Made by a program: the position numbers and the translations under genes. This document shows, one piece after another, positions 26,011 to 35,480 of a stretch of 40,495 bases of DNA. The notes beneath the pieces were generated by a model. It made no database searches. It saw nothing but the letters and a program-made list of their open reading frames with translations, and was not told the DNA's origin. How positions within the stretch are numbered: the first letter of the stretch is position 1; each line of letters starts with the position of its first letter. This DNA is from Bacteroidia bacterium (GTDB lineage: Bacteria > Bacteroidota > Bacteroidia > JANWJV01), in contig JANWJV010000062.1 in NCBI GenBank assembly GCA_025451785.1, forward strand, positions 1-40,495, written 5' to 3'.

Positions 26011-26313
26011 ATGAGCCAGAAGATCAGGATCAAATTAAAGTCGTACGACTACAACCTCGTGGATAAGTCCGCCGAGAAGATCGTAAAGACCGTGAAGTCG
26101 ACCGGTGCTGTAGTGAGCGGGCCTATTCCGCTGCCTACACAGAAGAAGATCTACACGGTGCTGAAATCGCCCCACGTGAACAAGAAAGCGAGGGAGCAGT
26201 TCCAGCTCTGTTCTTACAAAAGGCTGCTTGACATTTACAGTCCTTCCTCCAAAACGGTTGACGCGCTTATGAAACTGGAGCTGCCCAGCGGTGTAGAGGT
26301 GGAGATCAAATAG
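26011..26313 (+). CDS. rpsJ: 30S ribosomal protein S10
   Basis: The 100-residue protein matches S10 throughout ([69 protein letters not shown], quoted in parts). S10 is part of the 30S head and in many bacteria also pairs with NusB in antitermination. It starts the S10 block, 21 bases after fusA, and is followed by one of the wider gaps of the cluster. Confidence 0.99.
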   Translation: MSQKIRIKLKSYDYNLVDKSAEKIVKTVKSTGAVVSGPIPLPTQKKIYTVLKSPHVNKKAREQFQLCSYKRLLDIYSPSSKTVDALMKLELPSGVEVEIK

Positions 26314-26323
26314 AATTGATTAG

Positions 26324-26343
26324 CCCGGTGCTTTAGCGCCGGG
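26324..26343 (+). promoter_or_regulatory. Hairpin between rpsJ and rplC
   Basis: Arms cccggtgc (26324-26331) and gcgccggg (26336-26343) pair over 8 bp, with one G-U pair and a ttta loop. No U run follows, so it is not an intrinsic terminator. It lies 22 bases before the rplC ATG. It may be an internal regulatory or processing site, or a copy of a dispersed small palindrome. Confidence 0.6.
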
Positions 26344-26365
26344 AGATAAATATATATAAATAACC

Positions 26366-26983
26366 ATGTCAGGAATAATAGGTAAAAAAGTAGGAATGAC
26401 CAGTGCTTTTAGTGCCAATGGTAAATACATACCATGCACAGTTATCGAAGCGGGTCCTTGCGTTGTTACGCAAGTAAAAACCTTGGAGAACGACGGTTAT
26501 GTTGCGTTGCAGATGGCATTTGACGAAAAGCGCGAGAAGCATACTTCGGGCGCGATGAAAGGCCACTTTGCGAAAGCATCAACCACCCCTAAGAGGAAGC
26601 TCGCGGAGTTCAGAGAATTCGCCGGCGAGAAAAAAGTAGGTGAGACCATCACTGTTGATCTGTTCGCTGAAGGCGAATTTGTTGACGTGGTGAGCACCTC
26701 CAAAGGAAAAGGCTTCCAGGGCGTTGTAAAACGTCACGGCTTTAGCGGTGTTGGCGGCTCTACGCACGGCCAGCATGACCGCAGCAGGGCGCCTGGCTCT
26801 AACGGTGCGGGCTCTGACCCTTCAAGGGTGTTCAAGGGCAAACGCCACGCCGGCCGTATGGGCGGTGACAGGGTGAAGTCAATCAACCTGGAAATTGTAA
26901 AAGTATTGCCTGAGAAGAACCTGCTGATCGTTAAAGGATCTATTGCAGGCGCGAAAGGTGCTTACGTAATGATCGAGAAATAA
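26366..26983 (+). CDS. rplC: 50S ribosomal protein L3
   Basis: The 205-residue protein has [13 protein letters not shown] at the start, then [13 protein letters not shown] and [22 protein letters not shown] (in parts). The long finger loop of L3 reaches towards the peptidyl-transferase centre. The stop overlaps the rplD start by one base (TAATG), which suggests translational coupling. Confidence 0.99.
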   Translation: MSGIIGKKVGMTSAFSANGKYIPCTVIEAGPCVVTQVKTLENDGYVALQMAFDEKREKHTSGAMKGHFAKASTTPKRKLAEFREFAGEKKVGETITVDLFAEGEFVDVVSTSKGKGFQGVVKRHGFSGVGGSTHGQHDRSRAPGSNGAGSDPSRVFKGKRHAGRMGGDRVKSINLEIVKVLPEKNLLIVKGSIAGAKGAYVMIEK

Positions 26984-27612
26984 TGGAAGTAGCAGTAGTT
27001 AATATCAGCGGCAAGAAAACGAGCAAGAAAGTAAAGCTCGACGACGCCATCTACGGGATAGAACCCAACGACCATGCCATTTACCTGGACTGCAAACAGC
27101 ACCTGGCAAATTCAAGGCAAGGCACCCATAAGACCAAGGAAAGGGCAGAGGTAGCGCGCACCACCAAGAAGGCATTCCGCCAGAAAGGTACCGGAGGCGC
27201 GCGCCGCGGCAGCATGAAGTCGCCCCTGGTAAAAGGCGGCGGACGCGTGTTCGGCCCCAAGCCGAGGGATTATTCCTTCAAGCTGAACAAAAAGCTGAAG
27301 AAGCTCGCCCGTAAATCGGCGCTTACCTATAAGGCAAAGGCGGAGAGCATTACCGTGCTTGAAGATTTTAAGTTCGAGGCACCCAAGACAAAGAACTATT
27401 TAGAACTTCTTACTAACCTGGAATTGTCGGGCAAGAAGACACTGCTGGTACTCGCGGGTACTGACAGCAATATCTACAAATCATCGAGGAACCTCAAAGG
27501 CACCAAGGTGGTGAGCGCGGCTGAGCTGAGCACTTACGATGTGCTTGACGCCAACAACCTGCTGCTGGTAGAAAGTTCGATAAAGGAAATTGAAAAAATA
27601 CTTAATAACTGA
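26983..27612 (+). CDS. rplD: 50S ribosomal protein L4
   Basis: The 209-residue protein has the L4 loop signature ([39 protein letters not shown], in parts), which lines the exit tunnel. In gamma-proteobacteria L4 autoregulates the S10 operon through a leader before rpsJ. No such leader can be recognised here, but the rpsJ-rplC hairpin is an alternative place to look. The gap to rplW is 5 bases. Confidence 0.99.
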   Translation: MEVAVVNISGKKTSKKVKLDDAIYGIEPNDHAIYLDCKQHLANSRQGTHKTKERAEVARTTKKAFRQKGTGGARRGSMKSPLVKGGGRVFGPKPRDYSFKLNKKLKKLARKSALTYKAKAESITVLEDFKFEAPKTKNYLELLTNLELSGKKTLLVLAGTDSNIYKSSRNLKGTKVVSAAELSTYDVLDANNLLLVESSIKEIEKILNN

Positions 27613-27617
27613 TCGAC

Positions 27618-27908
27618 ATGTCGGTACTTATAAAACCCATTATCACTGAAAAAATGACTGCCGGTAGCGAGAAGCACAACCGCTACGGATTTGTTGTTGC
27701 TTCTACTGCCAACAAGATCGAGATCAAGCAGGCCATAGAGAAGAACTACGGTGTTACCGTAACCTCGGTGAGGACAATGAACTATGTCGGAAAGGTGAAA
27801 GCACGCAATACGACGCAGGGGCTGGCCATTGGCAGGCTCAATAAACACAAGAAAGCGGTGGTGTACCTGAAACAAGGGGAGACCATTGATTTTTATAGCA
27901 GCATTTAA
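27618..27908 (+). CDS. rplW: 50S ribosomal protein L23
   Basis: The 96-residue protein starts MSVLIKPIITEKM, as L23 does, and has NKIEIKQAIEKNYGVTVTSVRTMNY (in parts). L23 lies at the tunnel exit and docks SRP and trigger factor. It is 12 bases before rplB. Confidence 0.98.
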   Translation: MSVLIKPIITEKMTAGSEKHNRYGFVVASTANKIEIKQAIEKNYGVTVTSVRTMNYVGKVKARNTTQGLAIGRLNKHKKAVVYLKQGETIDFYSSI

Positions 27909-27920
27909 TAACAGGAAGAA

Positions 27921-28748
27921 ATGGCATTAAAGAAATTCAGGCCCCTTACCCCCGGGCAGCGCTTCAAGATCGTTAGCGACAACGCTGACATCACTTCGGA
28001 CAATAACCCGGAGAAGAGCCTCCTGCGCCCTCAGAAGCGTTCAGGCGGAAGGAACGATACAGGCAAGATGACCATGCGCTATATCGGCGGCGGTCACAAA
28101 AAGAGATACCGCGTGATCGACTTCAAGCGCGATAAGCAGGGCATTCCTGCCGTGGTGAAAACGATCGAGTACGATCCTAACCGTTCGGCGCGCATCGCCC
28201 TGGTGGTGTATGCTGATGGTGAGAAGCGTTATATCGTGGCTCCCACCGGCCTTAAAGTAGGACAGAAGATCATGTCAGGCACTACCGCCACTCCCGAGAT
28301 CGGGAATGCGATGTTCCTGAGCGATATTCCCCTGGGAACAGTGATCCACAATATTGAACTGAGGCCCGGACAAGGCGGAGCGCTCGCGCGCAGCGCCGGT
28401 TCGTACGCACAGCTGAGCGCCCGTGAAGGGAAGTTCGCGGTGATCAAGATGCCTTCTGGCGAAACAAGGATGATCCTCGTTACCTGCCTCGCTACCATCG
28501 GCGCGGCTTCTAACGCTGACCATAACCTGGAGAAGCACGGTAAGGCCGGCCGCAAACGCTGGCTCGGACGCAGGCCCAGGAACCGTGGTGTATCCATGAA
28601 CCCCGTTGACCACCCGATGGGCGGCGGCGAAGGAAAAGCATCAGGAGGACACCCACGCTCACGCAAGGGCATCCCGGCCAAAGGATACAAAACAAGGTAT
28701 CCCAAAAAGGCCTCTAACAAGTACATCATTGAAAGAAGGAAGAAATAA
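27921..28748 (+). CDS. rplB: 50S ribosomal protein L2
   Basis: The 275-residue protein has all L2 blocks: RPLTPGQRF at the start, [30 protein letters not shown], and the near-C-terminal [16 protein letters not shown] with the conserved His of the peptidyl-transferase region. Length is normal. Confidence 0.99.
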   Translation: MALKKFRPLTPGQRFKIVSDNADITSDNNPEKSLLRPQKRSGGRNDTGKMTMRYIGGGHKKRYRVIDFKRDKQGIPAVVKTIEYDPNRSARIALVVYADGEKRYIVAPTGLKVGQKIMSGTTATPEIGNAMFLSDIPLGTVIHNIELRPGQGGALARSAGSYAQLSAREGKFAVIKMPSGETRMILVTCLATIGAASNADHNLEKHGKAGRKRWLGRRPRNRGVSMNPVDHPMGGGEGKASGGHPRSRKGIPAKGYKTRYPKKASNKYIIERRKK

Positions 28749-28769
28749 TCTTAATTAAAGAGAAGCACA

Positions 28770-29090
28770 ATGCCACGTTCATTAAAAAAAGGCCCGTACA
28801 TCGATACCAAGCTCGAGAAGAAGATCCTCGCGATGGCCGGCGGAGGTAAAAAGTCGGTGATCAAGACCTGGTCAAGAAGGTCGATGATCTCCCCCGAGTT
28901 CGTGGGTCAGACGATCGCTGTACATAACGGCAACAAGTTCATTCCTGTGTATGTCACCGAGAACATGGTGGGACACAAACTGGGTGAATTCGCTCCTACA
29001 CGTACGTTCAGGGGTCACTCAGGTAATAACAAACAAGATAAATCAGGCCCTACTGCGTCGGCGATCCCGGCCACAGCGGCAGCAAAATAA
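28770..29090 (+). CDS. rpsS: 30S ribosomal protein S19
   Basis: The 106-residue protein matches S19 ([56 protein letters not shown]). The last 20 residues ([20 protein letters not shown]) are a low-complexity extension relative to the E. coli protein. S19 binds the 16S rRNA head with S13. Confidence 0.98.
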   Translation: MPRSLKKGPYIDTKLEKKILAMAGGGKKSVIKTWSRRSMISPEFVGQTIAVHNGNKFIPVYVTENMVGHKLGEFAPTRTFRGHSGNNKQDKSGPTASAIPATAAAK

Positions 29091-29098
29091 ATTAAGCC

Positions 29099-29542
29099 AT
29101 GGGTTCAAGAAAAAAGAACAGAGCTGACGAAAGAAAAGAAGCAAAGAAGACACAATACTTTGCGCAGCTGAGGAATTGCCCCACTTCCCCGAGGAAGATG
29201 AGGCTGATGGCCGACCTTATCAGGGGTATGGAAGTATATACCGCGCTTAACGTGCTTAAGTTCCATCCGAAAGAAGCTTCGGGCCGTCTCGAGAAACTGC
29301 TTACCTCCGCGATCGCTAATTACCAGAGCAAGACAGGGCAGACCGCAGAAGGCACAGGCCTTTTTGTGAGCCAGGTATTTGTTGACAGCGCATTCCAGCT
29401 CAAGAGGATCCGTACCGCGCCCCAGGGCCGCGCTAACAGGATCAGGAAACGCTCCAACCACGTAACGTTATTTGTTGATGCCCGCGCGGAAGAAGTGCAG
29501 CAGGCAGAGGTACAGGAACAACAAGAAGAACAAACAGCATAA
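29099..29542 (+). CDS. rplV: 50S ribosomal protein L22
   Basis: The 147-residue protein has the L22 core ([57 protein letters not shown], in parts), with the tunnel-lining beta hairpin. The C-terminus carries an acidic/Gln tail of about 17 residues ([17 protein letters not shown]) not found in E. coli L22, and there is a basic N-terminal extension of about 20 residues. Confidence 0.98.
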   Translation: MGSRKKNRADERKEAKKTQYFAQLRNCPTSPRKMRLMADLIRGMEVYTALNVLKFHPKEASGRLEKLLTSAIANYQSKTGQTAEGTGLFVSQVFVDSAFQLKRIRTAPQGRANRIRKRSNHVTLFVDARAEEVQQAEVQEQQEEQTA

Positions 29543-29559
29543 TAAATCCACAATAGTAA

Positions 29560-30333
29560 ATGGGACAAAAGACAAATCCGATAGGCAACAGGTTAGGCAT
29601 CATTAAGGGCTGGGACTCCAACTGGTATGGCGGAAGAAATTATGCCGACAAACTGGTGGAAGACGAAAAGCTCCGTAACTACCTGAAGGCGCGACTGGCG
29701 AAGGCGAGCATTTCAAAGATCGTGATCGAGCGTACAGGCAGCGACAAGCCTTTGACGACCATCACCATCAATACTGCGCGTCCCGGTATCATCATCGGAA
29801 AAGGCGGACAGGAAGTGGACAAGCTGAAAGAAGAATTGAAAAAAGTAACGAAGAAAGATATACAGATCAATATTTTCGAGATCAAGCGTCCTGAACTGGA
29901 TGCGCGTCTCGTTGCCGACAGCATTGCACGCCAGATCGAAGGAAGGATCTCCTTCCGCCGCGCGGTGAAGATGGCAGTAGCCTCTACCATGCGTATGGGC
30001 GCTGAAGGCATCAAGGTAAAGTGCTCAGGCCGTTTGGCAGGAGCGGAGATCGCACGTGTGGAAGGTTACAAAGAAGGCCGTACGCCTCTTCATACGTTCC
30101 GAGCCGATATCGACTACGCGTTGGCAGAAGCACACACTACCTACGGCCGTATCGGCGTAAAGGTGTGGATCTGCAAAGGAGAAATTTATGGTAAGCGCGA
30201 CCTGTCGCCGAACATCGGCATGGGCAGCTCCAAGGACAAGAAAGGCGGTCCTCACCAGGGCCCTCCCAATAAGTTCAGGGGTGGACAAGGCGGCGGCGGC
30301 GGCGGAAAGAAGAGAAAAGAAGGAGCGAACTAA
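29560..30333 (+). CDS. rpsC: 30S ribosomal protein S3
   Basis: The 257-residue protein starts [14 protein letters not shown] and has a KH domain with GKGG (in [17 protein letters not shown]) and the C-domain [23 protein letters not shown] (in parts). S3 forms part of the mRNA entry site. The last 35 residues are Gly/Lys-rich ([19 protein letters not shown]), which makes it longer than the 233-residue E. coli protein. Confidence 0.99.
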   Translation: MGQKTNPIGNRLGIIKGWDSNWYGGRNYADKLVEDEKLRNYLKARLAKASISKIVIERTGSDKPLTTITINTARPGIIIGKGGQEVDKLKEELKKVTKKDIQINIFEIKRPELDARLVADSIARQIEGRISFRRAVKMAVASTMRMGAEGIKVKCSGRLAGAEIARVEGYKEGRTPLHTFRADIDYALAEAHTTYGRIGVKVWICKGEIYGKRDLSPNIGMGSSKDKKGGPHQGPPNKFRGGQGGGGGGKKRKEGAN

Positions 30334-30360
30334 ACATATTCATTTCAATAACAGAGTACA

Positions 30361-30792
30361 ATGTTACAGCCAAAAAGAACGAAACACAGGAAGATGCACA
30401 AGATGGTGCCGAAAGGGAACGCCAAACGCGGCCATGAGCTTGCGCACGGTACTTTCGGGATCAAGGCCATTGAAGGCGCCTGGGTCACTGCCCGCCAGAT
30501 AGAGGCGGCAAGGGTGGCCGTTACCCGTTTCATGAAGAGGGAAGGACAGATATGGATCAATATCTTCCCCGATAAACCCATCACCAAGAAACCCGCTGAA
30601 GTGCGTATGGGTAAAGGTAAAGGTAACCCCGAGTATTGGGTGGCTGTAGTGAAACCCGGCAGGATCATCTTCGAAGCCGACGGTGTATCAATGGCCGTAG
30701 CGAAAGAAGCCCTGAGGCTTGCCGCGCAAAAACTTCCCGTGAACACCCGCTTTGTGGTGAGAAGGGATTATGTAGAAGAAAAAACAGTTTAA
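30361..30792 (+). CDS. rplP: 50S ribosomal protein L16
   Basis: The 143-residue protein has [37 protein letters not shown] and [26 protein letters not shown] (in parts). L16 sits near the A-site tRNA and organises the central protuberance side of the 50S. It lies 9 bases before rpmC. Confidence 0.99.
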   Translation: MLQPKRTKHRKMHKMVPKGNAKRGHELAHGTFGIKAIEGAWVTARQIEAARVAVTRFMKREGQIWINIFPDKPITKKPAEVRMGKGKGNPEYWVAVVKPGRIIFEADGVSMAVAKEALRLAAQKLPVNTRFVVRRDYVEEKTV

Positions 30793-30801
30793 GAGAACGC
30801 A

Positions 30802-31005
30802 ATGGAACAGTCAGAGATCAAGCAACTTTCAACTCCCGACCTTCGTGAGAAGATCAAAGAGGAAAAAGGCCTTCTTGCCAAAATGAAAATGAGCCATGCC
30901 GTGTCGCCGGTGGAGAACCCTATGAAAATAAGGGTTGCCCGTAAGGCCGTGGCCAAGCTCATGACCGAACTTCGCCAGCGCGAGATCGCAGAAACGAAAA
31001 AATAA
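30802..31005 (+). CDS. rpmC: 50S ribosomal protein L29
   Basis: The 67-residue protein fits L29 in length, in its two-helix pattern (IKQLSTPDLREKIKEEKGLLAKMKM, in parts) and in the VSPVENPMKIRVARKAVAKL block. It is located in the normal place between rplP and rpsQ. L29 borders the tunnel exit next to L23. Confidence 0.97.
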   Translation: MEQSEIKQLSTPDLREKIKEEKGLLAKMKMSHAVSPVENPMKIRVARKAVAKLMTELRQREIAETKK

Positions 31006-31017
31006 TAAGACTAAGAC

Positions 31018-31272
31018 ATGGAAAGAAGTCTCAGAAAAGAAAAGACAGGTATCGTTACCAGTAACAAGATGCAAAAGTCCATCACTGTTGCTGTGGAGCG
31101 TAAAGTGAAACATGCCAAGTACGGCAAGTTCATTAAGCGCACCAGCACCTTTAAGGCGCACGACGAAAAGAACGAGTGCAATATCGGTGATACCGTTCGC
31201 ATCCAGGAGACCAGGCCTATCAGCAAAACAAAATGCTGGAGGTTGGTACAGATCGTGGAAAGAGCGAAGTAA
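31018..31272 (+). CDS. rpsQ: 30S ribosomal protein S17
   Basis: The 84-residue protein has the S17 OB-fold pattern ([71 protein letters not shown], in parts). It is the last gene of the S10 block. The 45-base gap after it carries a short tandem repeat. Confidence 0.98.
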   Translation: MERSLRKEKTGIVTSNKMQKSITVAVERKVKHAKYGKFIKRTSTFKAHDEKNECNIGDTVRIQETRPISKTKCWRLVQIVERAK

Positions 31273-31273
31273 G

Positions 31274-31301
31274 AATTAGGACTAAGGAATTAGGATTAAG
31301 G
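31274..31301 (+). repeat. 14-bp tandem repeat between rpsQ and rplN
   Basis: Two adjacent copies of aattaggactaagg / aattaggattaagg differ at one base. They fill most of the 45-base gap between the S10 and spc blocks. No promoter box is visible in it. It may be replication slippage, or an element of reduced structure that aids initiation at rplN. Confidence 0.7.
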
Positions 31302-31317
31302 ATTTATATACTGAACA

Positions 31318-31686
31318 ATGATACAACAGGAATCAAGGCTAACAGTAGCGGACAACAGCGGAGCAAAAGAAGTGCTCGTGATCCGCGTGCTGGGAGGCAC
31401 CCGGAAGAAGTACGCTTCTATCGGCGATAAGATCGTAGTGACCGTGAAGCACGCGCTTCCTTCGGGCAACATCAAGAAAGGCACCGTATCGAAAGCGGTG
31501 ATCGTGCGTACCAAGAAAGAGATACGCCGTCCCGATGGTTCCTATATCCGTTTTGACGACAACGCAGCAGTGCTGCTCAACGCCCAGGACGAACTGAGGG
31601 GCACCCGTATCTTCGGGCCCGTTGCCAGGGAGTTGAGGGAAACAGCATTCATGAAGATCATTTCACTTGCACCCGAAGTACTTTAA
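31318..31686 (+). CDS. rplN: 50S ribosomal protein L14
   Basis: The 122-residue protein has [40 protein letters not shown] and the end [21 protein letters not shown] (in parts). Length equals the family norm. L14 contributes to intersubunit bridges and binds RsfS. It is the first gene of the spc block, 5 bases before rplX. Confidence 0.99.
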   Translation: MIQQESRLTVADNSGAKEVLVIRVLGGTRKKYASIGDKIVVTVKHALPSGNIKKGTVSKAVIVRTKKEIRRPDGSYIRFDDNAAVLLNAQDELRGTRIFGPVARELRETAFMKIISLAPEVL

Positions 31687-31691
31687 AATCA

Positions 31692-32018
31692 ATGAACGTG
31701 AAGACACATATCAAAAAAGGCGACACCGTAAAGGTCCTCTCCGGCAACTCAAAAGGCCAGACAGGCAAGGTGCTTAACGTTAACAGGCAGAAGCGCACCG
31801 CTGTGGTGGAAGGCGTGAACACTGTATCGAAGCACAGCAAGCCCGACGCGAAGAACACCAAGGGCGGTATCCTTAAGAAGGAAGCCGCTATGCACCTCTC
31901 CAAACTTATGCTGGTAAATCCCGCCGACGGGAAGCCCACAAGGACCGGAAGAAGGCTTAACGAGGAGACACAGAAATTAGAACGTTATTCTAAAACAACC
32001 GAAGAAGTAATAAAGTAA
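31692..32018 (+). CDS. rplX: 50S ribosomal protein L24
   Basis: The 108-residue protein has a KOW motif ([22 protein letters not shown], in parts) and the block [19 protein letters not shown]24 is an assembly initiator of the 50S. Its stop overlaps the rplE start by one base (TAATG), so translation is probably coupled. Confidence 0.98.
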   Translation: MNVKTHIKKGDTVKVLSGNSKGQTGKVLNVNRQKRTAVVEGVNTVSKHSKPDAKNTKGGILKKEAAMHLSKLMLVNPADGKPTRTGRRLNEETQKLERYSKTTEEVIK

Positions 32019-32590
32019 TGAGCAAGACAACAACATACGTACCCCGCCTGAAGAACAAGTACAGGAAAGAGGTAGTACCGGCGCTCCAGAAGGAATTCAG
32101 CTACAGCAGCCCTATGCAGGTGCCTGTGCTTCAGAAGATATGCCTTAACCAGGGTGTGGGCGATGCCGTTGCCGATAAGAAACTTATCGACTCGGCCATC
32201 AACGAAATGACCACCATCACCGGACAAAAAGCGGTGGCCACTTATTCAAAGAAGGACATCTCTAACTTCAAACTGAGGAAAGGGGTTCCCATTGGCGTAA
32301 GGGCAACGCTCCGCGGCAACGTGATGTACGAGTTCCTTGACCGCCTCATTTCCGCTGCGCTTCCGCGTATCAGGGATTTCAGGGGCATCAACGACAAAGG
32401 CTTTGACGGAAACGGAAACTATACGCTCGGTGTAACAGAGCAGATCATTTTCCCCGAGATCAATATTGACAAGGTAAGCAAGATCATGGGCATGGACATC
32501 ACTTTTGTGACCTCCACCCAGAACGATGAAGAGGCCCTGGCCCTTTTGCGTGAGTTCGGCCTGCCTTTTAAGAACCAAAAAACAAAATAA
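32018..32590 (+). CDS. rplE: 50S ribosomal protein L5
   Basis: The 190-residue protein has the L5 blocks [64 protein letters not shown] and GMDITFVTS (in parts). L5 holds 5S rRNA in the central protuberance. In E. coli the start of this gene is the S8 control site. The coupled start here leaves no room for a separate leader. Confidence 0.99.
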   Translation: MSKTTTYVPRLKNKYRKEVVPALQKEFSYSSPMQVPVLQKICLNQGVGDAVADKKLIDSAINEMTTITGQKAVATYSKKDISNFKLRKGVPIGVRATLRGNVMYEFLDRLISAALPRIRDFRGINDKGFDGNGNYTLGVTEQIIFPEINIDKVSKIMGMDITFVTSTQNDEEALALLREFGLPFKNQKTK

Positions 32591-32594
32591 GAGA

Positions 32595-32864
32595 ATGGCA
32601 AAAGAATCAATGAAGGCCCGCGAAGTGAAGCGGGCGAAACTGGTAGCCAAATACGCAGCGAGGCGTGCGGCCCTTAAAGAGGCCGGCGATTGGGCAGGTT
32701 TTCAAAAACTTCCCAGGAACTCCTCGAAGATCCGTTTGAGGAACCGCTGTAAGCTGACCGGCCGTCCCCGCGGTTATATCCGCCAGTTCGGTCTTTCGCG
32801 TAACACCTTCAGGGAAATGGCCCTCAACGGCAAGATCCCCGGCGTTACAAAAGCCAGCTGGTAA
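32595..32864 (+). CDS. rpsN: 30S ribosomal protein S14, short zinc-free form
   Basis: The 89-residue protein begins [16 protein letters not shown] and ends [11 protein letters not shown], with [20 protein letters not shown] as signature. The zinc-ribbon CxxC-x12-CxxC of the C+ form is absent; only one Cys is present. ATG 32595 is 4 bases after the rplE stop; the longer in-frame reading that starts inside rplE was rejected. The gap to rpsH is the widest of the spc block (70 bases). Confidence 0.98.
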   Translation: MAKESMKAREVKRAKLVAKYAARRAALKEAGDWAGFQKLPRNSSKIRLRNRCKLTGRPRGYIRQFGLSRNTFREMALNGKIPGVTKASW

Positions 32865-32896
32865 GCCAGAGAAGAAAAAAGAGAGAGTAAGTATAA

Positions 32897-32916
32897 TTAT
32901 CCCGCGTGCGGGATAA
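32897..32916 (+). promoter_or_regulatory. Perfect hairpin between rpsN and rpsH
   Basis: Arms ttatcccgc (32897-32905) and gcgggataa (32908-32916) are exact complements with 2 bases between them; in RNA an 8-bp stem with a 4-base loop is more likely. It lies 18 bases before the rpsH ATG and is not followed by U residues. Possible roles are autoregulation (for example by S8), mRNA processing or stabilisation. Confidence 0.65.
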
Positions 32917-32934
32917 CATATAAAACCAAATAAA

Positions 32935-33333
32935 ATGACAGATACAATATCAGATTACCTTACACGAGTAAGAAACGCCATCAGGGCAAACCACAGAGTA
33001 GTAGAGGTTCCTGCCTCTAACCTGAAAAAGGAAATTACCAAGATACTTTTTGAGAAAGGGTATATCCTCAATTACAAGTTCGACGACTCCGCCAATGTGC
33101 AGGGCGTTATCAAGATCGCGCTGAAGTACAATCCTGTTACCAAGACCTCGGCCATCCGTAACCTCGAGCGTATCAGCTCACCCGGTTTGCGTAAGTATAC
33201 CGGTACCACCAAGCTGCCCCGCGTAATGAACGGCCTGGGCATCGCCATCCTGTCGACCTCCAAAGGAGTGATGACCGACAAGGAGGCGAAGAAGCAGCAT
33301 GTAGGCGGCGAGGTATTGTGCTATGTGTATTAA
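32935..33333 (+). CDS. rpsH: 30S ribosomal protein S8
   Basis: The 132-residue protein has DTISDYLTRVRNAIRANH, VEVPASNLKKEITKILFEKGYI and the end GIAILSTSKGVMTDKEAKKQHVGGEVLCYVY (in parts), all typical of S8. S8 binds helix 21 of 16S rRNA and is the spc regulator in E. coli. The hairpin just upstream is worth testing as a binding site. Confidence 0.99.
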   Translation: MTDTISDYLTRVRNAIRANHRVVEVPASNLKKEITKILFEKGYILNYKFDDSANVQGVIKIALKYNPVTKTSAIRNLERISSPGLRKYTGTTKLPRVMNGLGIAILSTSKGVMTDKEAKKQHVGGEVLCYVY

Positions 33334-33352
33334 TGCTTAAAAGGAAAAGAAG

Positions 33353-33907
33353 ATGTCACGTATAGGAAAACTTCCGGTTGCACTGCCCAAAGGGGTTGAA
33401 GTGGCCGTTTCAGATAAGAATGTGGTTACTGTGAAAGGTCCCAAAGGGGAACTGAAGCAGCCCATGGACACTGCGGTTACCGTTAAGACGGAAGACGGCA
33501 AGGTGGTGCTCACAAGAGCTACCGATCAGAAGCGTCACAAGGCGCTGCATGGTTTGTACCGCTCCCTTCTCGCCGGTATGGTGAAAGGTGTGTCAGAAGG
33601 ATATAAAGTAGAGCAGGAACTGGTGGGTGTAGGTTACAGGGCGGCCAACAAAGGCCAGCTGCTGGAGCTTACCCTTGGCTATTCGCACAACGTGGCCTTT
33701 GAACTTCCCAAGGAGATCAAAGTGACCACCGCGCAGGAAAAGGGAAAGAACCCTACCATCATTCTCGAGTGTATTGATAAACAGCTGATCGGCCAGGTAG
33801 CGGCCAAGATCCGTTCATTGCGCAAGCCTGAACCGTACAAAGGAAAAGGCATCAAGTTCGCAGGCGAGATCCTCCGCAGGAAAGCAGGTAAAGCAGCAGG
33901 TAAATAA
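33353..33907 (+). CDS. rplF: 50S ribosomal protein L6
   Basis: The 184-residue protein starts [17 protein letters not shown] and has the two-domain L6 fold, with [44 protein letters not shown] and [22 protein letters not shown] (in parts). It sits near the sarcin-ricin loop. The end is AGKAAGK. Confidence 0.99.
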   Translation: MSRIGKLPVALPKGVEVAVSDKNVVTVKGPKGELKQPMDTAVTVKTEDGKVVLTRATDQKRHKALHGLYRSLLAGMVKGVSEGYKVEQELVGVGYRAANKGQLLELTLGYSHNVAFELPKEIKVTTAQEKGKNPTIILECIDKQLIGQVAAKIRSLRKPEPYKGKGIKFAGEILRRKAGKAAGK

Positions 33908-33930
33908 CAGAAATAAAGAAACGAAACATC

Positions 33931-34287
33931 ATGATCGTTACAAAATCATACCGCAGGAACAGGATCCGCAAAAGGATCCGCAAAGTGGTTCACGGAGACA
34001 ACCAGACTCCCCGCCTGAGCGTTTTCAGGAGCAACAAGGAGATCTACGCGCAGCTCATCGACGACCTGAGCGGAAAAACATTGCTCGCCGCTTCTTCTAT
34101 CGAGAAGGAGATCGCAGGCAAAAAAATGCCCAAGATCGACCAGGCCAAAATGGTAGGAAAACGTATCGGCGAAAAGGCTGTGAAGGCCGGCATCACCAAT
34201 GTGCGTTTCGACCGCGGAGGTTACCTCTATCATGGCCGTGTGAAGTCACTGGCAGAAGCAGCAAGGGAAGCAGGATTAAAATTTTAA
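33931..34287 (+). CDS. rplR: 50S ribosomal protein L18
   Basis: The 118-residue protein has [35 protein letters not shown] and the end [26 protein letters not shown] (in parts). L18 binds 5S rRNA with L5. The basic N-terminus and length are normal. Confidence 0.99.
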   Translation: MIVTKSYRRNRIRKRIRKVVHGDNQTPRLSVFRSNKEIYAQLIDDLSGKTLLAASSIEKEIAGKKMPKIDQAKMVGKRIGEKAVKAGITNVRFDRGGYLYHGRVKSLAEAAREAGLKF

Positions 34288-34297
34288 GACATAGATA

Positions 34298-34816
34298 ATG
34301 GCTAACGCAAACATCAAAAGAGTAAAATCGAGCGACATCGAACTGAAGGACAGGCTGGTGAGCATTCAGCGTGTGACGAAGGTGACCAAGGGTGGCCGTA
34401 CGTTCACTTTTTCAGCTATCGTAGTGGTAGGCAATGAAAAAGGAGTAGTAGGTTACGGCCTTGGCAAAGCGAAGGAAGTGACCGACGCGATCACCAAAGG
34501 CATTGACGACGCGAAGAAGAACCTTATTAAGGTGGCAGTGGTGAAAGGCACTGTTCCCCATGAGCAGCATGGCAAGTTCAGCGGCTCGGTGGTGTTCCTC
34601 AAGCCTGCGGCACATGGTACCGGTGTAATTGCCGGTGGTGCGATGCGCGCGGTGCTCGAGAGCGTTGGTGTTACCGACGTATTGGCGAAGTCGAAAGGCT
34701 CGTCGAACCCGCACAACGTGGTGAAGGCAACAATGGACGCGCTCATGAAGATGAGGGACGCGCACACCGTGGCACAGCAGCGTGGCATCTCTATGGACAA
34801 AGTATTCAACGGATAA
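34298..34816 (+). CDS. rpsE: 30S ribosomal protein S5
   Basis: The 172-residue protein has the S5 double-stranded RNA-binding fold with [76 protein letters not shown] (in parts). S5 borders the mRNA entry channel and affects fidelity. Confidence 0.99.
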   Translation: MANANIKRVKSSDIELKDRLVSIQRVTKVTKGGRTFTFSAIVVVGNEKGVVGYGLGKAKEVTDAITKGIDDAKKNLIKVAVVKGTVPHEQHGKFSGSVVFLKPAAHGTGVIAGGAMRAVLESVGVTDVLAKSKGSSNPHNVVKATMDALMKMRDAHTVAQQRGISMDKVFNG

Positions 34817-34838
34817 GAACGAGAAAAAACAAAAGGCA

Positions 34839-35018
34839 ATGGCCAAGATAAAGATCAAACAAGTAAAGAGCGGCAGCGGGCGCACCGAAAGGCAAAAGCG
34901 TACGCTGGTAGCGCTTGGTTTCTCCAAGCTTCAACAGGTAGTGGAAGCGGAAGCTACTCCCCAGATACTGGGAATGATCGCAAAAGTGCAGCACCTGGTA
35001 CAGGTGGTAAAAAATTAA
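34839..35018 (+). CDS. rpmD: 50S ribosomal protein L30
   Basis: The 59-residue protein has the L30 pattern IKQVKSGSGRTERQKRTLVALGF and ends MIAKVQHLVQVVKN (in parts). ATG 34839 was chosen; an upstream reading overlaps rpsE and adds 19 residues unlike L30. It lies 22 bases after rpsE and 11 before rplO. Confidence 0.98.
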   Translation: MAKIKIKQVKSGSGRTERQKRTLVALGFSKLQQVVEAEATPQILGMIAKVQHLVQVVKN

Positions 35019-35029
35019 AATAAGAAGTG

Positions 35030-35479
35030 ATGAACTTACACAATCTTACACCCGCAAGAGGTTCGGTAAAGAACCAGAAGAAGCGTTTAGGCAGGGGCCA
35101 GGGTTCCGGCAAAGGCGGCACGTCCACCAAAGGCCACAAAGGTGCCCAGTCGCGCTCCGGCTATTCGCAAAAGAAAGGCTTTGAAGGCGGCCAGATGCCC
35201 CTCCAGAGAAGGCTTCCCAAGTTCGGGTTCACCAACATCAGCAGGAAGGAGTACAGGGGCATTAACCTCGATATCATCCAGGGACTTGCTGACAGCAAAA
35301 AAGTGAGCGCCATCGATCCGAAGTTTTTCATCGAGAACGGCCTCGCGAATAAGAACGATAAAATAAAGATCCTCGGAAGAGGAGAGCTCAAGGCGAAAAT
35401 GGAAGTGAAGGCGCATGCCTTTACAGGAACTGCGAAAGCAGCCATTGAAGCCAAAGGCGGTTCAGCAATAAAGCTGTAA
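35030..35479 (+). CDS. rplO: 50S ribosomal protein L15
   Basis: The 149-residue protein has MNLHNLTPARGSVKNQKKRLGRGQGSGKGGTSTKGHKGAQSRSG and PLQRRLPKFGFTN (in parts). ATG 35030 is preferred over the GTG one codon upstream because L15 begins M-(N/K)-L. It is followed after 1 base by secY, so the pair is tightly coupled. Confidence 0.99.
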   Translation: MNLHNLTPARGSVKNQKKRLGRGQGSGKGGTSTKGHKGAQSRSGYSQKKGFEGGQMPLQRRLPKFGFTNISRKEYRGINLDIIQGLADSKKVSAIDPKFFIENGLANKNDKIKILGRGELKAKMEVKAHAFTGTAKAAIEAKGGSAIKL

Positions 35480-35480
35480 T

